Shown here in pieces: positions 31,495 through 38,681 of a stretch of 64,000 bases of DNA (within the stretch, counting starts at the first letter, position 1; each line of letters opens with the position of its first letter). Origin of the DNA: Sphingosinicella microcystinivorans (GTDB lineage: Bacteria > Pseudomonadota > Alphaproteobacteria > Sphingomonadales > Sphingomonadaceae). Position numbers and translations under genes: made by a program. Where the stretch lies: assembly GCF_003634215.1 (NCBI RefSeq), contig NZ_RBWX01000007.1, positions 1,412,945 to 1,476,944 on the forward strand, in the 5' to 3' direction. The notes beneath the pieces were generated by a model. It had not been told where the DNA came from. It worked only from the letters and a program-made list of their open reading frames with translations, and did not search any database.

Positions 31495-31662
31495 ATGGCG
31501 GACACGCGTTCGGTCACGATTTCAACCGCAAAGGCAGGCATCGGCTTTGGCACGGCGCTCGCGATCACGATCTCCTGGAGCCTCCACAAATCCATCCTCT
31601 GGGCGATCGTTCACGGCTTCTTCTCGTGGCTCTATGTCCTCTATTATGTTCTGAAACGCTGA
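31495..31662 (+). CDS. Small hydrophobic protein (55 aa)
   Basis: A 55-residue protein with GGAGA 7 bases before ATG 31495. It has two hydrophobic stretches, AGIGFGTALAITISWSLHKS and ILWAIVHGFFSWLYVLYYVL. The pattern KSILWAI.HG..SW.YV.YY resembles a family of very short membrane proteins found next to many bacterial genes, whose function is unknown to me. The frame is open far upstream, but the upstream part has no coding character. The following membrane protein gene starts 50 bp downstream. Confidence 0.7.
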   Translation: MADTRSVTISTAKAGIGFGTALAITISWSLHKSILWAIVHGFFSWLYVLYYVLKR

Positions 31663-31712
31663 CGCGCGCGCCGAATTGCGCTATTCTCCCCCTGCGGTGG
31701 GAGGGCAATCCG

Positions 31713-32087
31713 ATGGCGCGAAGGATATTGGGCACGGTCGCAGGCGTTATTGTCGCCATGCTGGTCGTCAGTGTGATGGATTACGTCAGCAGGATGCTGA
31801 CGCCTGATGCAGCGGCAATGCCCGCGCAAGGCTTCGCGGCAGTGCCGACCACGTCGAAAGTCGTCATGGCGCTGGGCTGGCTCCTCGCCACGCTGATCGG
31901 CGGCTTCATCGCCGTACGGATCGCGCGCTGGGTGCCCGCCGTCTGGGTGGTCGCCGGGTTGATCGTCGCCGCGTGTCTCTACAACGGCTTCACGATTCCG
32001 GGCGTGCCGCTCTGGATGCAGATTGCAAGTGTGATCGCGCCGGTCATCGGCGCCCTGATCGTCAGGGGCGTTGCCAAACCTGCGTGA
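31713..32087 (+). CDS. Hypothetical four-helix membrane protein
   Basis: A 124-residue protein with hydrophobic segments at about residues 4-22, 48-68, 72-90 and 98-118, opening MARRILGTVAGVIVAMLVVS. GGTGGGAGGG lies 6-15 bases before the ATG at 31713. No motif beyond membrane helices is visible. It stands directly after the 55-residue hydrophobic protein in the same direction. Its stop abuts the stop of the convergent lipoprotein gene without a gap (32087/32088). Confidence 0.75.
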   Translation: MARRILGTVAGVIVAMLVVSVMDYVSRMLTPDAAAMPAQGFAAVPTTSKVVMALGWLLATLIGGFIAVRIARWVPAVWVVAGLIVAACLYNGFTIPGVPLWMQIASVIAPVIGALIVRGVAKPA

Positions 32088-32633
32088 TCAGAGCTGACAA
32101 GTGCCCTCGCGCGTCTCGGGCGCGGCGCCTGCACGGTACCAGCGCGTCTTGCCGGCCAGGGCGGCGGCATCCTGGTAGCAGACCTCGGCGTTCGTTCCGG
32201 CGGAATCGATCAGCACGGTCCACTGGTGGTCGCCGCAATTGTGCTGCTCGCACGCCCATGACATGACCTTGCCGTTTTTCATCTCGATCGGGGCAGAAGG
32301 TCCGCCTTTTTCGCCCATCACCCAGGCCAGGACCGTCTTGTCTGGAATGGCTTCGGTAACCGCGGCCTTCACCGTGGGATGATCGAAGAAGGCAAGGTCG
32401 TTCACCTTGTCGAACGGGTATTTGCCAGCGTATGCGGCCAGATCGGCTCCGGGTGCGTCGGTGCCTGCCGGCGCCGGCGAAGCGGTTTCGACGTCGGCTT
32501 CCGGCGTCGTGCCGCCTGCTGCCGCATCCACGCTGTTTGGGTCCGTGGCATCCACCTTGGGCTGATCCGCCGGGGCCGCATTGTCGCAGGCCACGGCCAC
32601 AAACCCGGCGAGCAGGATCACCAGCGTCCGCAT
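32088..32633 (-). CDS. Hypothetical lipoprotein
   Basis: A 181-residue protein with a lipobox-like end to its signal sequence (LLAGFVAVACDNAAP, Cys at residue 16). A ~50-residue linker rich in Ala, Pro, Asp and Thr follows, then a compact C-terminal domain with four Cys (SWACEQHNCGDHQW, VCYQDAA, GTCQL), probably two disulfides. It is likely anchored in the periplasm. The ATG at 32633 is preferred over a longer frame because it places the lipobox correctly and has GGGAGGG upstream. No family is recognised, though the C-terminal domain looks like a small inhibitor or binding module. Confidence 0.78.
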   Translation of the reverse strand: MRTLVILLAGFVAVACDNAAPADQPKVDATDPNSVDAAAGGTTPEADVETASPAPAGTDAPGADLAAYAGKYPFDKVNDLAFFDHPTVKAAVTEAIPDKTVLAWVMGEKGGPSAPIEMKNGKVMSWACEQHNCGDHQWTVLIDSAGTNAEVCYQDAAALAGKTRWYRAGAAPETREGTCQL

Positions 32634-32667
32634 TTCTCTTTCCCTCCCGTTCAGAACTCTTGCGCCA

Positions 32668-33009
32668 TTATGGCAGTGATCGACCGGGCTTGTCATCCGC
32701 GCGCTCGAGCAGATCGTCAGTCACCTCCATCAGCAGCAGCGGATCATCCGCTGCATCCTCGATCGCATCCACGAAGGCTGCGCGCGTTTCAGGGTCGTCG
32801 TACGTCATCTTGGCGTCATAGGCCCGGCGCCAGGTTGCTTCGTCAGGCCACTCCGCCACGCCGATGAAGCGGCCTTCCGAATCCCGGTGCAGCCGCGAAC
32901 CGAGGCTGCCGTAGTGTTCGCGGATGAGTTCGGTGCCGCGTCGCCACGCCGCACGGAACTGCGCTTCCTTGCCGGGTTTCACTTTCCACCAATAGGCCGC
33001 CACGAACAT
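32668..33009 (-). CDS. Antibiotic biosynthesis monooxygenase-domain (ABM-like) protein
   Basis: A 113-residue protein opening MFVAAYWWKVKPGKEAQFRA, the first strand and helix of the dimeric ferredoxin-like ABM fold, followed by GSLGSRLHRDSEGRFIGVAE and WPDEATWRRAYD. Members include quinol monooxygenases and many small heme- or metabolite-handling proteins, so the substrate is open. GGAGG stands at the expected distance from ATG 33009. It is transcribed ahead of the lipoprotein gene (34 bp gap) and may share its transcript. Confidence 0.8.
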   Translation of the reverse strand: MFVAAYWWKVKPGKEAQFRAAWRRGTELIREHYGSLGSRLHRDSEGRFIGVAEWPDEATWRRAYDAKMTYDDPETRAAFVDAIEDAADDPLLLMEVTDDLLERADDKPGRSLP

Positions 33010-33130
33010 CCTGCGCCTCCATATTTCAGTCTCATGCCGAATGAACGCACGGCGCACCGAAAAGCGCCTTGGAGCCCGGGTGATTTGGGCCTAGCCTGCG
33101 CGTCAAAGTTCCCCCTAGGAGGATTGCCCG

Positions 33131-33697
33131 ATGCGTCTGTTCAGCCTTGCCGCCGCCACCATGGCCGCCACCATCGCCCTCGCCAGTCCCGCGCTCGCCG
33201 CGCTCGCCGTGGGGGCAACGGCTCCGGTGTTCACGACCAAGGCGTCGCTCGCGGGCAAGCCTTTCGATTTTGCGCTCGCTTCGGCGCTGAAAAAGGGGCC
33301 GGTCGTGCTCTATTTCTTCCCCGCCGCCTTCACACCCGGCTGCACGGTCGAGGCCAATGCCTTTGCCGAAGCGACGGACGATTTCGCGAAAATGGGCGCC
33401 ACGGTGATCGGCATGTCCAACGATCCGATCGAAAAGCTCAACGAATTCTCGGTGAAGGAATGCCGCAACAAGTTCGCGGTCGGTGTCGCGGACAAGGCGC
33501 TCATCGACAAATACGACGTGCCGCTGGCGATGATGCCCAGCCGTTCGAACCGCACGTCCTATGTGATCGCGCCCGATGGCAAGATCATCTTCGTGCATTC
33601 GGAAATGGCGCCCAAGGGCCATATCACCGGCACGTTGGCCGCCGTGAAATCGTGGCACGCCGCGCACGCAGGCGGGAAGGCCAAGGGCACGAAGTAG
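33131..33697 (+). CDS. Exported peroxiredoxin (AhpC/TSA, Bcp-like)
   Basis: A 188-residue thiol peroxidase with a signal peptide (cleavage near SPALAALA), so it acts in the periplasm. The peroxidatic Cys lies in FFPAAFTPGCTVEANAFAEA, with the preceding Thr two residues before it and a second Cys in KECRNKF that could serve as resolving residue. The rest follows the Bcp pattern (GATVIGMSNDPIEKL, TSYVIAPDGKI). It would reduce hydrogen or organic peroxides at the envelope. A Lys/Gly-rich tail ends the protein. It starts 121 bp from the divergent ABM gene. Confidence 0.9.
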   Translation: MRLFSLAAATMAATIALASPALAALAVGATAPVFTTKASLAGKPFDFALASALKKGPVVLYFFPAAFTPGCTVEANAFAEATDDFAKMGATVIGMSNDPIEKLNEFSVKECRNKFAVGVADKALIDKYDVPLAMMPSRSNRTSYVIAPDGKIIFVHSEMAPKGHITGTLAAVKSWHAAHAGGKAKGTK

Positions 33698-33700
33698 GCT

Positions 33701-34060
33701 TCAGAAGTTCAGGAACGTCTTGAAGCCACCGTAGATCAGGCGCTTTCCGTCGAACGGGGCCTTCTCGTGGTCGTGCGTCATGCGTTCGTCGGCCATGACC
33801 TTGGCGTTGATCGCATCCCGCGCCTCGCGTGACGGGTAGGTGATCCACGAAAACACCACGACTTCGCCGTCCTTCGCCTGCACCGCGCGCGGAAACGACG
33901 TCAACTCGCCGTACGGCACATCGTCGGCGACGCATTCGACATAGGACAGAGCGCCGTGATCCATCCACACCGTGCCCGCCAGCTCTGCGAGTTTGCGGTA
34001 ATCCTCCATGCGATCCTGCGGCACCGCGAGCACGAAACCATCGACGTACGTCATTGCCAT
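33701..34060 (-). CDS. DUF1428-family protein
   Basis: A 119-residue protein with the typical pattern of DUF1428: MTYVDGFVLAVPQ at the start, ALSYVECVADDVP in the middle, VVVFSWITYPSREARDAINA and the end FDGKRLIYGGFKTFLN. The family has a dimeric ferredoxin-like fold related to ABM proteins and no established reaction. The length is normal. The stop lies 3 bp from the convergent peroxiredoxin stop. The start could be the second Met, two residues later. Confidence 0.88.
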   Translation of the reverse strand: MAMTYVDGFVLAVPQDRMEDYRKLAELAGTVWMDHGALSYVECVADDVPYGELTSFPRAVQAKDGEVVVFSWITYPSREARDAINAKVMADERMTHDHEKAPFDGKRLIYGGFKTFLNF

Positions 34061-34143
34061 CCTCCCATTTCCGAATTTCAGACAGATTGAGCGGATTTAT
34101 CTGAAGTAAGCAATAAGCAAGATGTGCATGCAACATTTATGCG

Positions 34144-34767
34144 ATGATTGACGCTCTCACCACGTTTGGTTCGCTCGACACACTTGTGTTCGTGCTTGTT
34201 CTTGTGGGTGTTGCCGCAGGGATTGGGCTCGAACGCGCGTTTTCGAAAACCGCGCGCGGGCAACGCCGACGAAAACCATGGTACGGTAAACCGGGGCAAG
34301 TGCCCGGGATGCCGCCGATCAGCATAGCGGATCCCGCAGAGCAGCTTCGCGTCGTTACGGCTGCGGAGTTTAAAAAGCGAACCCTACTCAACAAGCAGGA
34401 AGTGCGTGTCCTTTACGCGGCGGAGCGCGCGGTCGCTGAAAGCGGCCTCAAGTGGCGGGTCATGGCGCAGGTCAGCCTTGGTGAAATCCTGCGTTCGGAA
34501 AACCCGCGTGCTTTCGCGGCCATCAATTCAAAGCGTGTCGACTTGCTGGTGATCTCGCAATCGGGAGAGCCGCTTGCCGCGATCGAATATCAGGGTAGCG
34601 GCCACTATCAGAACGCCGCCGCCATTCGTGATGCCGTGAAGAAGGAAGCATTGCGCAAGGCCGGTGTCCGCTACATTGAAGTCATGGGTAGGCACACGGC
34701 CGATGACGTTCGGCGGGAGATCGGGAGACTGGTCTTCGCCGAGACCAAGAAACTCTCCCCGGTCTGA
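34144..34767 (+). CDS. DUF2726-family protein with an N-terminal membrane helix
   Basis: A 207-residue protein. Residues ~12-32 form a membrane helix (LVFVLVLVGVAAGIGLE). The C-terminal domain has the DUF2726 pattern: LLNKQEVRVLYAAERAV, VMAQVSLGEIL, KRVDLLVISQSGEPLAAIEY with QGSGHYQ, and KKEALRKAGVRYIEV. This is the layout of a PD-(D/E)xK nuclease-like fold with Asp (KRVDLL), Glu (AAIEYQ) and a later Lys. Nuclease activity is plausible but unproven. No clear Shine-Dalgarno is seen before the ATG. Confidence 0.8.
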   Translation: MIDALTTFGSLDTLVFVLVLVGVAAGIGLERAFSKTARGQRRRKPWYGKPGQVPGMPPISIADPAEQLRVVTAAEFKKRTLLNKQEVRVLYAAERAVAESGLKWRVMAQVSLGEILRSENPRAFAAINSKRVDLLVISQSGEPLAAIEYQGSGHYQNAAAIRDAVKKEALRKAGVRYIEVMGRHTADDVRREIGRLVFAETKKLSPV

Positions 34768-34832
34768 GCTGCGCTGCTTGCATCCTCGCTTGTCCGGGCC
34801 TTATGGGTCCGGCTTAGCAGCAGGAGCGGGCG

Positions 34833-35123
34833 ATGGCCGACGACGAGTATGTATATGACGAAGACACCGGGGAGTGGATCAGCGCCGCTGAGGCGGCTGC
34901 GCGGTCTGTGGTGGAAGTGCGCGACGCGGCGGGGAATCTGCTGGCGGACGGTGACAGCGTCACGCTCATCAAGGATCTGAAGGTGAAGGGCGCGGGGCAG
35001 ACGCTGAAGGTCGGCACGGTGATCAAATCTATCCGCCTTACCGGCGACCCGCAGGAAATCGATTGCCGCTTCGACGGCATCAAGGGCCTCGTGCTCCGCG
35101 CGGAGTTCGTGAGGAAGCGCTAA
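34833..35123 (+). CDS. YjdM/PhnA-like protein lacking the N-terminal zinc ribbon
   Basis: A 96-residue protein. Its second half matches the YjdM (old name PhnA) C-terminal domain closely: VRDAAGNLLADGDSVTLIKD, LKVKGAGQTLKVGTVIKSIR and IDCRFDGIKGLVLRAEFVRK. The usual N-terminal zinc ribbon with four Cys is absent; the first 30 residues (MADDEYVYDEDTGEWISAAE) are acidic and Cys-free. The historic link to phosphonate use is doubtful and the role of the family is unknown. AGGAG precedes the ATG. The stop overlaps the convergent DUF72 gene by four bases. Confidence 0.85.
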   Translation: MADDEYVYDEDTGEWISAAEAAARSVVEVRDAAGNLLADGDSVTLIKDLKVKGAGQTLKVGTVIKSIRLTGDPQEIDCRFDGIKGLVLRAEFVRKR

Positions 35124-35863
35124 AGTTTCTCCATAAGCGCCTGCGCCGCCGCCGGCGCGCGGACCTTGGCGCCGTTGATCATGAAGACGAATGTGTCGCG
35201 GCCGCCCTTGGCCCAGTCGTGCGCCTTTGCGGCCCAATCGTCCAGGGCGGCGGGCGTGTAACCCGTCGGTACATCCTCCTCGGCACGCTGGAGGCGGGCA
35301 TAGGCGAAATCGGCGGTCGCTTCATCGATGGTCGGATAGCCGGGCTTGTCGGCATAGACGATCGCCGCGCCCGCATCCTTCGTGAGCTTCACGAAGGCGG
35401 CATCCTCGAACGTCGCGTGCCGAACCTCCAGCGCGTGGCGGAGAGGGCGGCTACCGATCTTCGAGGGGAGCAGTTTCAGGAACCCCGCGAAATCCTCCGC
35501 GTCGAACGCCTTGGTGTGCGGGAACTGCCAGAGGATGGGGCCGAGCTTGTCTTCCAGTGCCTCAAGGCCTTGCCCCAGAAACTTCGCGATCGACTCCGCG
35601 CCGTCCGCGAGTTTCTTGCGGACTGTGGTGAAGCGGGAGGCCTTCACAGTGAACACGAACCCCTCGGGCGCGGCCTCCGCCCACTTGGCGAAGCTCGCGG
35701 GCTTGAAGCTGCTGTAAAAGGTGCCGTTGATCTCGATCGCGCCGAGCCGCGCGGCGGCATATTCAAGCTCCCGCGCCTGCGCGAGCCCTTGCGGGTAGAA
35801 GGTGCCGCGCCAGGGTTCGTAGGTCCAGCCGCCGATCCCGACGCGTATCTTCCCCCCGCTCAT
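35120..35863 (-). CDS. DUF72-family (YecE-like) protein
   Basis: A 247-residue TIM-barrel-like protein with the DUF72 hallmarks: IRVGIGGWTYEPWRGTFYP at the start, IEINGTFYSSFKPASFAKW, FTVKASRFTTVRKKL, LGPILWQFPHTKAF and ALEVRHATFED. The family is widespread with no settled function. It begins 3 bp after the stop of the 2'-5' RNA ligase-like gene in the same direction. The pair is therefore one transcription unit and shares the promoter with the LexA-type boxes. Confidence 0.9.
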   Translation of the reverse strand: MSGGKIRVGIGGWTYEPWRGTFYPQGLAQARELEYAAARLGAIEINGTFYSSFKPASFAKWAEAAPEGFVFTVKASRFTTVRKKLADGAESIAKFLGQGLEALEDKLGPILWQFPHTKAFDAEDFAGFLKLLPSKIGSRPLRHALEVRHATFEDAAFVKLTKDAGAAIVYADKPGYPTIDEATADFAYARLQRAEEDVPTGYTPAALDDWAAKAHDWAKGGRDTFVFMINGAKVRAPAAAQALMEKL

Positions 35864-35866
35864 GAG

Positions 35867-36451
35867 CTACGCAGCCATCTTTTCGGGAAGGGCGAGCGGC
35901 AGCGGCAACTGCACCTTCTCCGTAACCTCGCCGAGCGCCCACGATCCGCGCGTCATGTGACGACCCGCGCCGACGTGGCTTTCGATCAGCACCAGCTCGT
36001 CCGCGCGCCAGCTGATCGGATCGATGCTTTCCGTCCCCGTGCGCCACTGGTGGCCGTGCGCAAGTGTCATGTGCGGGGGTGAGGCGGGGACATCCGCCGA
36101 GATGCCTGCACTCGAAAGGCGCTCCACGAGTTCATGCCGGAAGCTCTCGATGAAGGTCAGCGGCTCTGACGCCGTGAGGAGCGCGCGGTCGTTCGCGCGC
36201 ACAAGCTGATCGAACACCGGGCGCTGAGCGGGGAGGGTGATGTCGTGCAGTGCCTCGCCCACACGCTCCACAAGGCGCGGCTGCGGCGCCTCATACGTGC
36301 CGCCGAGCATCGCGAGCGTGATGTGCAGCCGGTCGGCGGGAAGCCGCGATCCGGCGAGGTGATAGACGCAGCCCATCATGCCGAGCGTGGTCGCCAGCAG
36401 CGACGGTGGACGCAGCGCGAGGAAGTAGCGATGGAAAACGACGTTCTGCAT
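35867..36451 (-). CDS. 2'-5' RNA ligase / 2H phosphoesterase family protein
   Basis: A 194-residue member of the 2H superfamily with both His-x-Thr motifs: LHITLAML near residue 44 and PHMTLAHG near residue 131. Such enzymes ligate tRNA halves or hydrolyse 2',3'-cyclic phosphates; the true substrate in bacteria is usually unknown. The ATG at 36451 has AAAGAGG upstream, and a longer frame would run through the promoter. It heads a two-gene unit with the DUF72 gene. The promoter carries two GTTC-N7-GTTC boxes, so SOS control is likely. Confidence 0.88.
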   Translation of the reverse strand: MQNVVFHRYFLALRPPSLLATTLGMMGCVYHLAGSRLPADRLHITLAMLGGTYEAPQPRLVERVGEALHDITLPAQRPVFDQLVRANDRALLTASEPLTFIESFRHELVERLSSAGISADVPASPPHMTLAHGHQWRTGTESIDPISWRADELVLIESHVGAGRHMTRGSWALGEVTEKVQLPLPLALPEKMAA

Positions 36452-36466
36452 GTGCACGCCTCTTTC

Positions 36467-36510
36467 GTTCCCTGTTCGTTCATATAGAACAAACGCGGAA
36501 CATCTTGCAA
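36467..36510 (-). promoter_or_regulatory. Promoter with two LexA-type SOS boxes
   Basis: On the minus strand a -35-like TTGCAA (36505-36510) is followed after exactly 17 bp by a -10-like CTATAT (36482-36487). Between them lies GTTCCGCGTTTGTTC (36487-36501), a perfect match to GTTC-N7-GTTC, the LexA box of alphaproteobacteria. A second perfect box in the opposite orientation, GTTCCCTGTTCGTTC, covers 36467-36481 just after the -10. This architecture predicts LexA repression and DNA-damage induction of the 2'-5' RNA ligase-like/DUF72 unit. Confidence 0.75.
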
Positions 36511-36523
36511 GCCCCATCAACGC

Positions 36524-37081
36524 TCACAAGGTAAACGCACGAAGCCGCATCCAGTTCTCCCGCTTCACATCGGCGGGCACGGCGCAGGCGCCGCTACTGG
36601 AAAGAAGCGTGAGAATGCGCCAGCGCGCCGCATTCCCGCCAAGCTGGCGCAGCCCGATCCGCTCGGCGGTACGTCCGTTGAAGGCGATGGCCTCCAGCGC
36701 CGGAAGCGTATCCGCCATCGCGGCGAGGTCGCGCGCCGCGGGTGAGCGAATGGCGCTGTCGAGGCTCCCCGCGCGCTCGGCATGGGCGATCACGTCCCAC
36801 AGGCCCACGCCGCGCGCGAGCAGCGCCTCCAGCCGCGCCGCATAGGGCAGCGCGGGAAGGTCCACACCCGTCACCGCGCCCATCAGTCGCCAGAAGCCGT
36901 TCCCCGGACCCGCGTAATATTCCTGCGCCGCGAGCGAGGCCCGCCCCGGCAGGCTGCCGAGTACCAGCACCCGCGTGCGCGCATCCGCCACGGGCGGGAA
37001 AGCGTGATCGCGGGGAGGGGAAGGGGCGCGGACGGCCGTGCTACTCGCTTTCGCTGACCGCCGCCGGTTCGGCTGCGGCAT
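36524..37081 (-). CDS. Mug-like DNA glycosylase (deoxyinosine/hypoxanthine type)
   Basis: The protein contains VLVLGSLPGRASLAAQEYYA followed by GPGNGFWRLMGAV, the active-site region of the hypoxanthine-DNA glycosylase branch of the uracil-DNA glycosylase superfamily, and later AIAFNGRTAERIG. It would remove deaminated adenine or uracil from DNA in base excision repair. The start is uncertain. No ATG lies close before the domain, so I chose ATG 37081, which gives 185 residues and overlaps the end of the upstream gene by 41 bp; an alternative codon nearer 37020 is possible. It is last of a three-gene unit. Confidence 0.82.
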   Translation of the reverse strand: MPQPNRRRSAKASSTAVRAPSPPRDHAFPPVADARTRVLVLGSLPGRASLAAQEYYAGPGNGFWRLMGAVTGVDLPALPYAARLEALLARGVGLWDVIAHAERAGSLDSAIRSPAARDLAAMADTLPALEAIAFNGRTAERIGLRQLGGNAARWRILTLLSSSGACAVPADVKRENWMRLRAFTL

Positions 37082-37787
37082 CTTCCGGTTCCGGCTCCGG
37101 CTCCGGAGGTGCCGGGGGCGCTGGCATGTATTCGGCAGGGATCTGATAGGCGAGCATCTGCGTTCCCGCGCAGCGATACGTTGCGTCATTGCGGTTTTCC
37201 GCCGCCTGAAATGCCTGGGCGAGTTCGGGGCGTCCTTCCAGCGCCTTGCGCGCATCTTCGGGAAACGACGAATAGGCGACGGCCATCATCGCGCGGCTGC
37301 CATCCTTCAGCTTCACGAAAACATAGGGCGTCATGTCGCCGAAATACACGACCTCTCCGGCCTTCACGCGAAACACCGGCGCGCCGAAGCAGAAGGTGTT
37401 GGCAATCTCCGCGGGGCCTGCCGACGCGCCGAAAAGCACATACTCGCCTTCGGAAACCACGGTCACGACATGTTCGAGCGGCAACTGCTTCTGCGCGCTC
37501 TTCACACGCACGTGATAGGTGGTCGTGTCGCCGGTTTCCTTTGCGTCCTTGGGCGGCAGCACGATGTCCTGCGCGGCGGAATCATAGCGCCGGAAATCCA
37601 CCTTCGCGGATTTGCCCGCGCTCGGCTTGTCCGGCCTACGGAAGCCGACAACGATCGCGCCTTGCCCCGGCTGCAGTGTTACCGGCTGCGTGAGGTCGGC
37701 GGGCTTGTCGGCGCGAAGCTGCGCCTTGGCGGGCGCGGCGAGCGGCGCCAGCATCAGCGCGGCGAGGAGTGCGTATCTTGCGGTCAT
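37041..37787 (-). CDS. Hypothetical secreted protein
   Basis: A 248-residue protein with a clear signal peptide (LLAALMLAPLAAPAKAQ, cleavage near residue 22). The body alternates short beta strands (GAIVVGFRRP, EHVVTVVSEGEYVLFGA, PVFRVKAGEVVYFGDMTPYV). The C-terminus is a repetitive acidic Pro/Glu tail (PPAPPEPEPEPEDAAAEPA). The beta-rich fold and VKAGEVVYFGD resemble carboxypeptidase-like or DUF2846-type periplasmic domains, but I cannot assign it. It lies 4 bp after a second secreted protein gene in the same direction. Confidence 0.75.
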   Translation of the reverse strand: MTARYALLAALMLAPLAAPAKAQLRADKPADLTQPVTLQPGQGAIVVGFRRPDKPSAGKSAKVDFRRYDSAAQDIVLPPKDAKETGDTTTYHVRVKSAQKQLPLEHVVTVVSEGEYVLFGASAGPAEIANTFCFGAPVFRVKAGEVVYFGDMTPYVFVKLKDGSRAMMAVAYSSFPEDARKALEGRPELAQAFQAAENRNDATYRCAGTQMLAYQIPAEYMPAPPAPPEPEPEPEDAAAEPAAVSESE

Positions 37788-37791
37788 GGCT

Positions 37792-38367
37792 TCAATCCAC
37801 CGGCGCGACGCGCGGCGCCGCGAATTCATTGTTCCAACGGATCTTGCGCATTCCCGGTCGTGTCGACCCTACGACATCTTCGAAAAACGCGTTACGCTCC
37901 GCATCGGTCATGGCTGCGATCCGCTTCTTGGTGGCGTCGTCCACGTCCACCAGCGCCCAGCCGCGTACCAGAAGGCATGTCTGCCGGTTCTGCCGCCGCT
38001 GTGATCCTTCCGCGATCGCGCCGCCCAGAAGGCCGCCGAGCGCCCCCGCGCCGGCAGCGACGGCGGGGGAGATGATGGCGGAATTGTAGGGGACGACCAC
38101 AACGCCGCCCGGCGTGCGCGATCCGCGCGCGATCAGGCGGCATTCGTTCCAGTCCCGCTCATACTCCGCGCGCGTCGCGCCCGGCTTGTTGTAAAAGCGG
38201 CTGTCCTTCAGATCGCGCGCGGCATCCTGGCGGTCTTCATCGGTCAGCTCGGTGTCCGGCGCGCTCTGCGCGGCCGAAGTTGCCGTCGCCGGTGCTGCGG
38301 TATCCTCACTGACTGTCGCAGGCTGGAGGACGGACGCGGCCAGCAGCACCGCGAACACAGAACTCAT
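37792..38367 (-). CDS. Hypothetical secreted protein with a glycine-zipper segment
   Basis: A 191-residue protein with a short signal sequence (MSSVFAVLLAASVLQPA), a Thr/Ala-rich linker and the segment SPAVAAGAGALGGLLGGAIA (about residues 101-120). That segment is a glycine zipper as found in envelope-associated proteins. Two Cys lie on either side (NECRLIA, QTCLLVRGWALVD). The closing part, IAAMTDAERNAFFEDVVGST, is alpha-helical. Its stop is 4 bp from the start of the next secreted protein, so the two are co-expressed. The function is unknown. Confidence 0.75.
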   Translation of the reverse strand: MSSVFAVLLAASVLQPATVSEDTAAPATATSAAQSAPDTELTDEDRQDAARDLKDSRFYNKPGATRAEYERDWNECRLIARGSRTPGGVVVVPYNSAIISPAVAAGAGALGGLLGGAIAEGSQRRQNRQTCLLVRGWALVDVDDATKKRIAAMTDAERNAFFEDVVGSTRPGMRKIRWNNEFAAPRVAPVD

Positions 38368-38471
38368 ATACGATGGACTCCCCCGCCTTTTACACGTCGT
38401 GGATGCTATACTCCGCCATTACTGTGCGGCAAGCATTGGGGTGCGTACGCCGGCGAAAAAGGGATGAAACG

Positions 38472-38639
38472 ATGCCCGGAAATTCCTATGCTACGGCCTC
38501 CGAAAAGATCGATGCGGAGAACGCCGCGCTCGCCGACTGGCGCGGCAAGATGCTCGCTGAGACGGCACAGCCTGATCTACTCGGCGGTACGTCCGTTGAA
38601 AGCGACAGATTCAAATTTTCCGATCATCTTCTGATGTAG
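38472..38639 (+). pseudogene. Gene-remnant scar: DUF1801-like start joined to a DNA-glycosylase fragment
   Basis: The plus strand reads MPGNSYATASEKIDAENAAL and then ADWRGKMLAE. This resembles the first ~30 residues of DUF1801 proteins (pattern IDARIAEL.DWRG.LLA), after which homology stops. On the minus strand, 38580-38600 repeats exactly 21 bases of the DNA glycosylase gene (36662-36682) and decodes as AFNGRTAE before a stop. Both pieces are too short to function. The scar borders the lower-GC endonuclease gene and probably marks where that DNA was inserted or earlier genes were lost. Confidence 0.5.
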
Positions 38640-38681
38640 TAGTTTGCCGAACGGGTTTTAGATTTGAAAATTTTGTTTATT

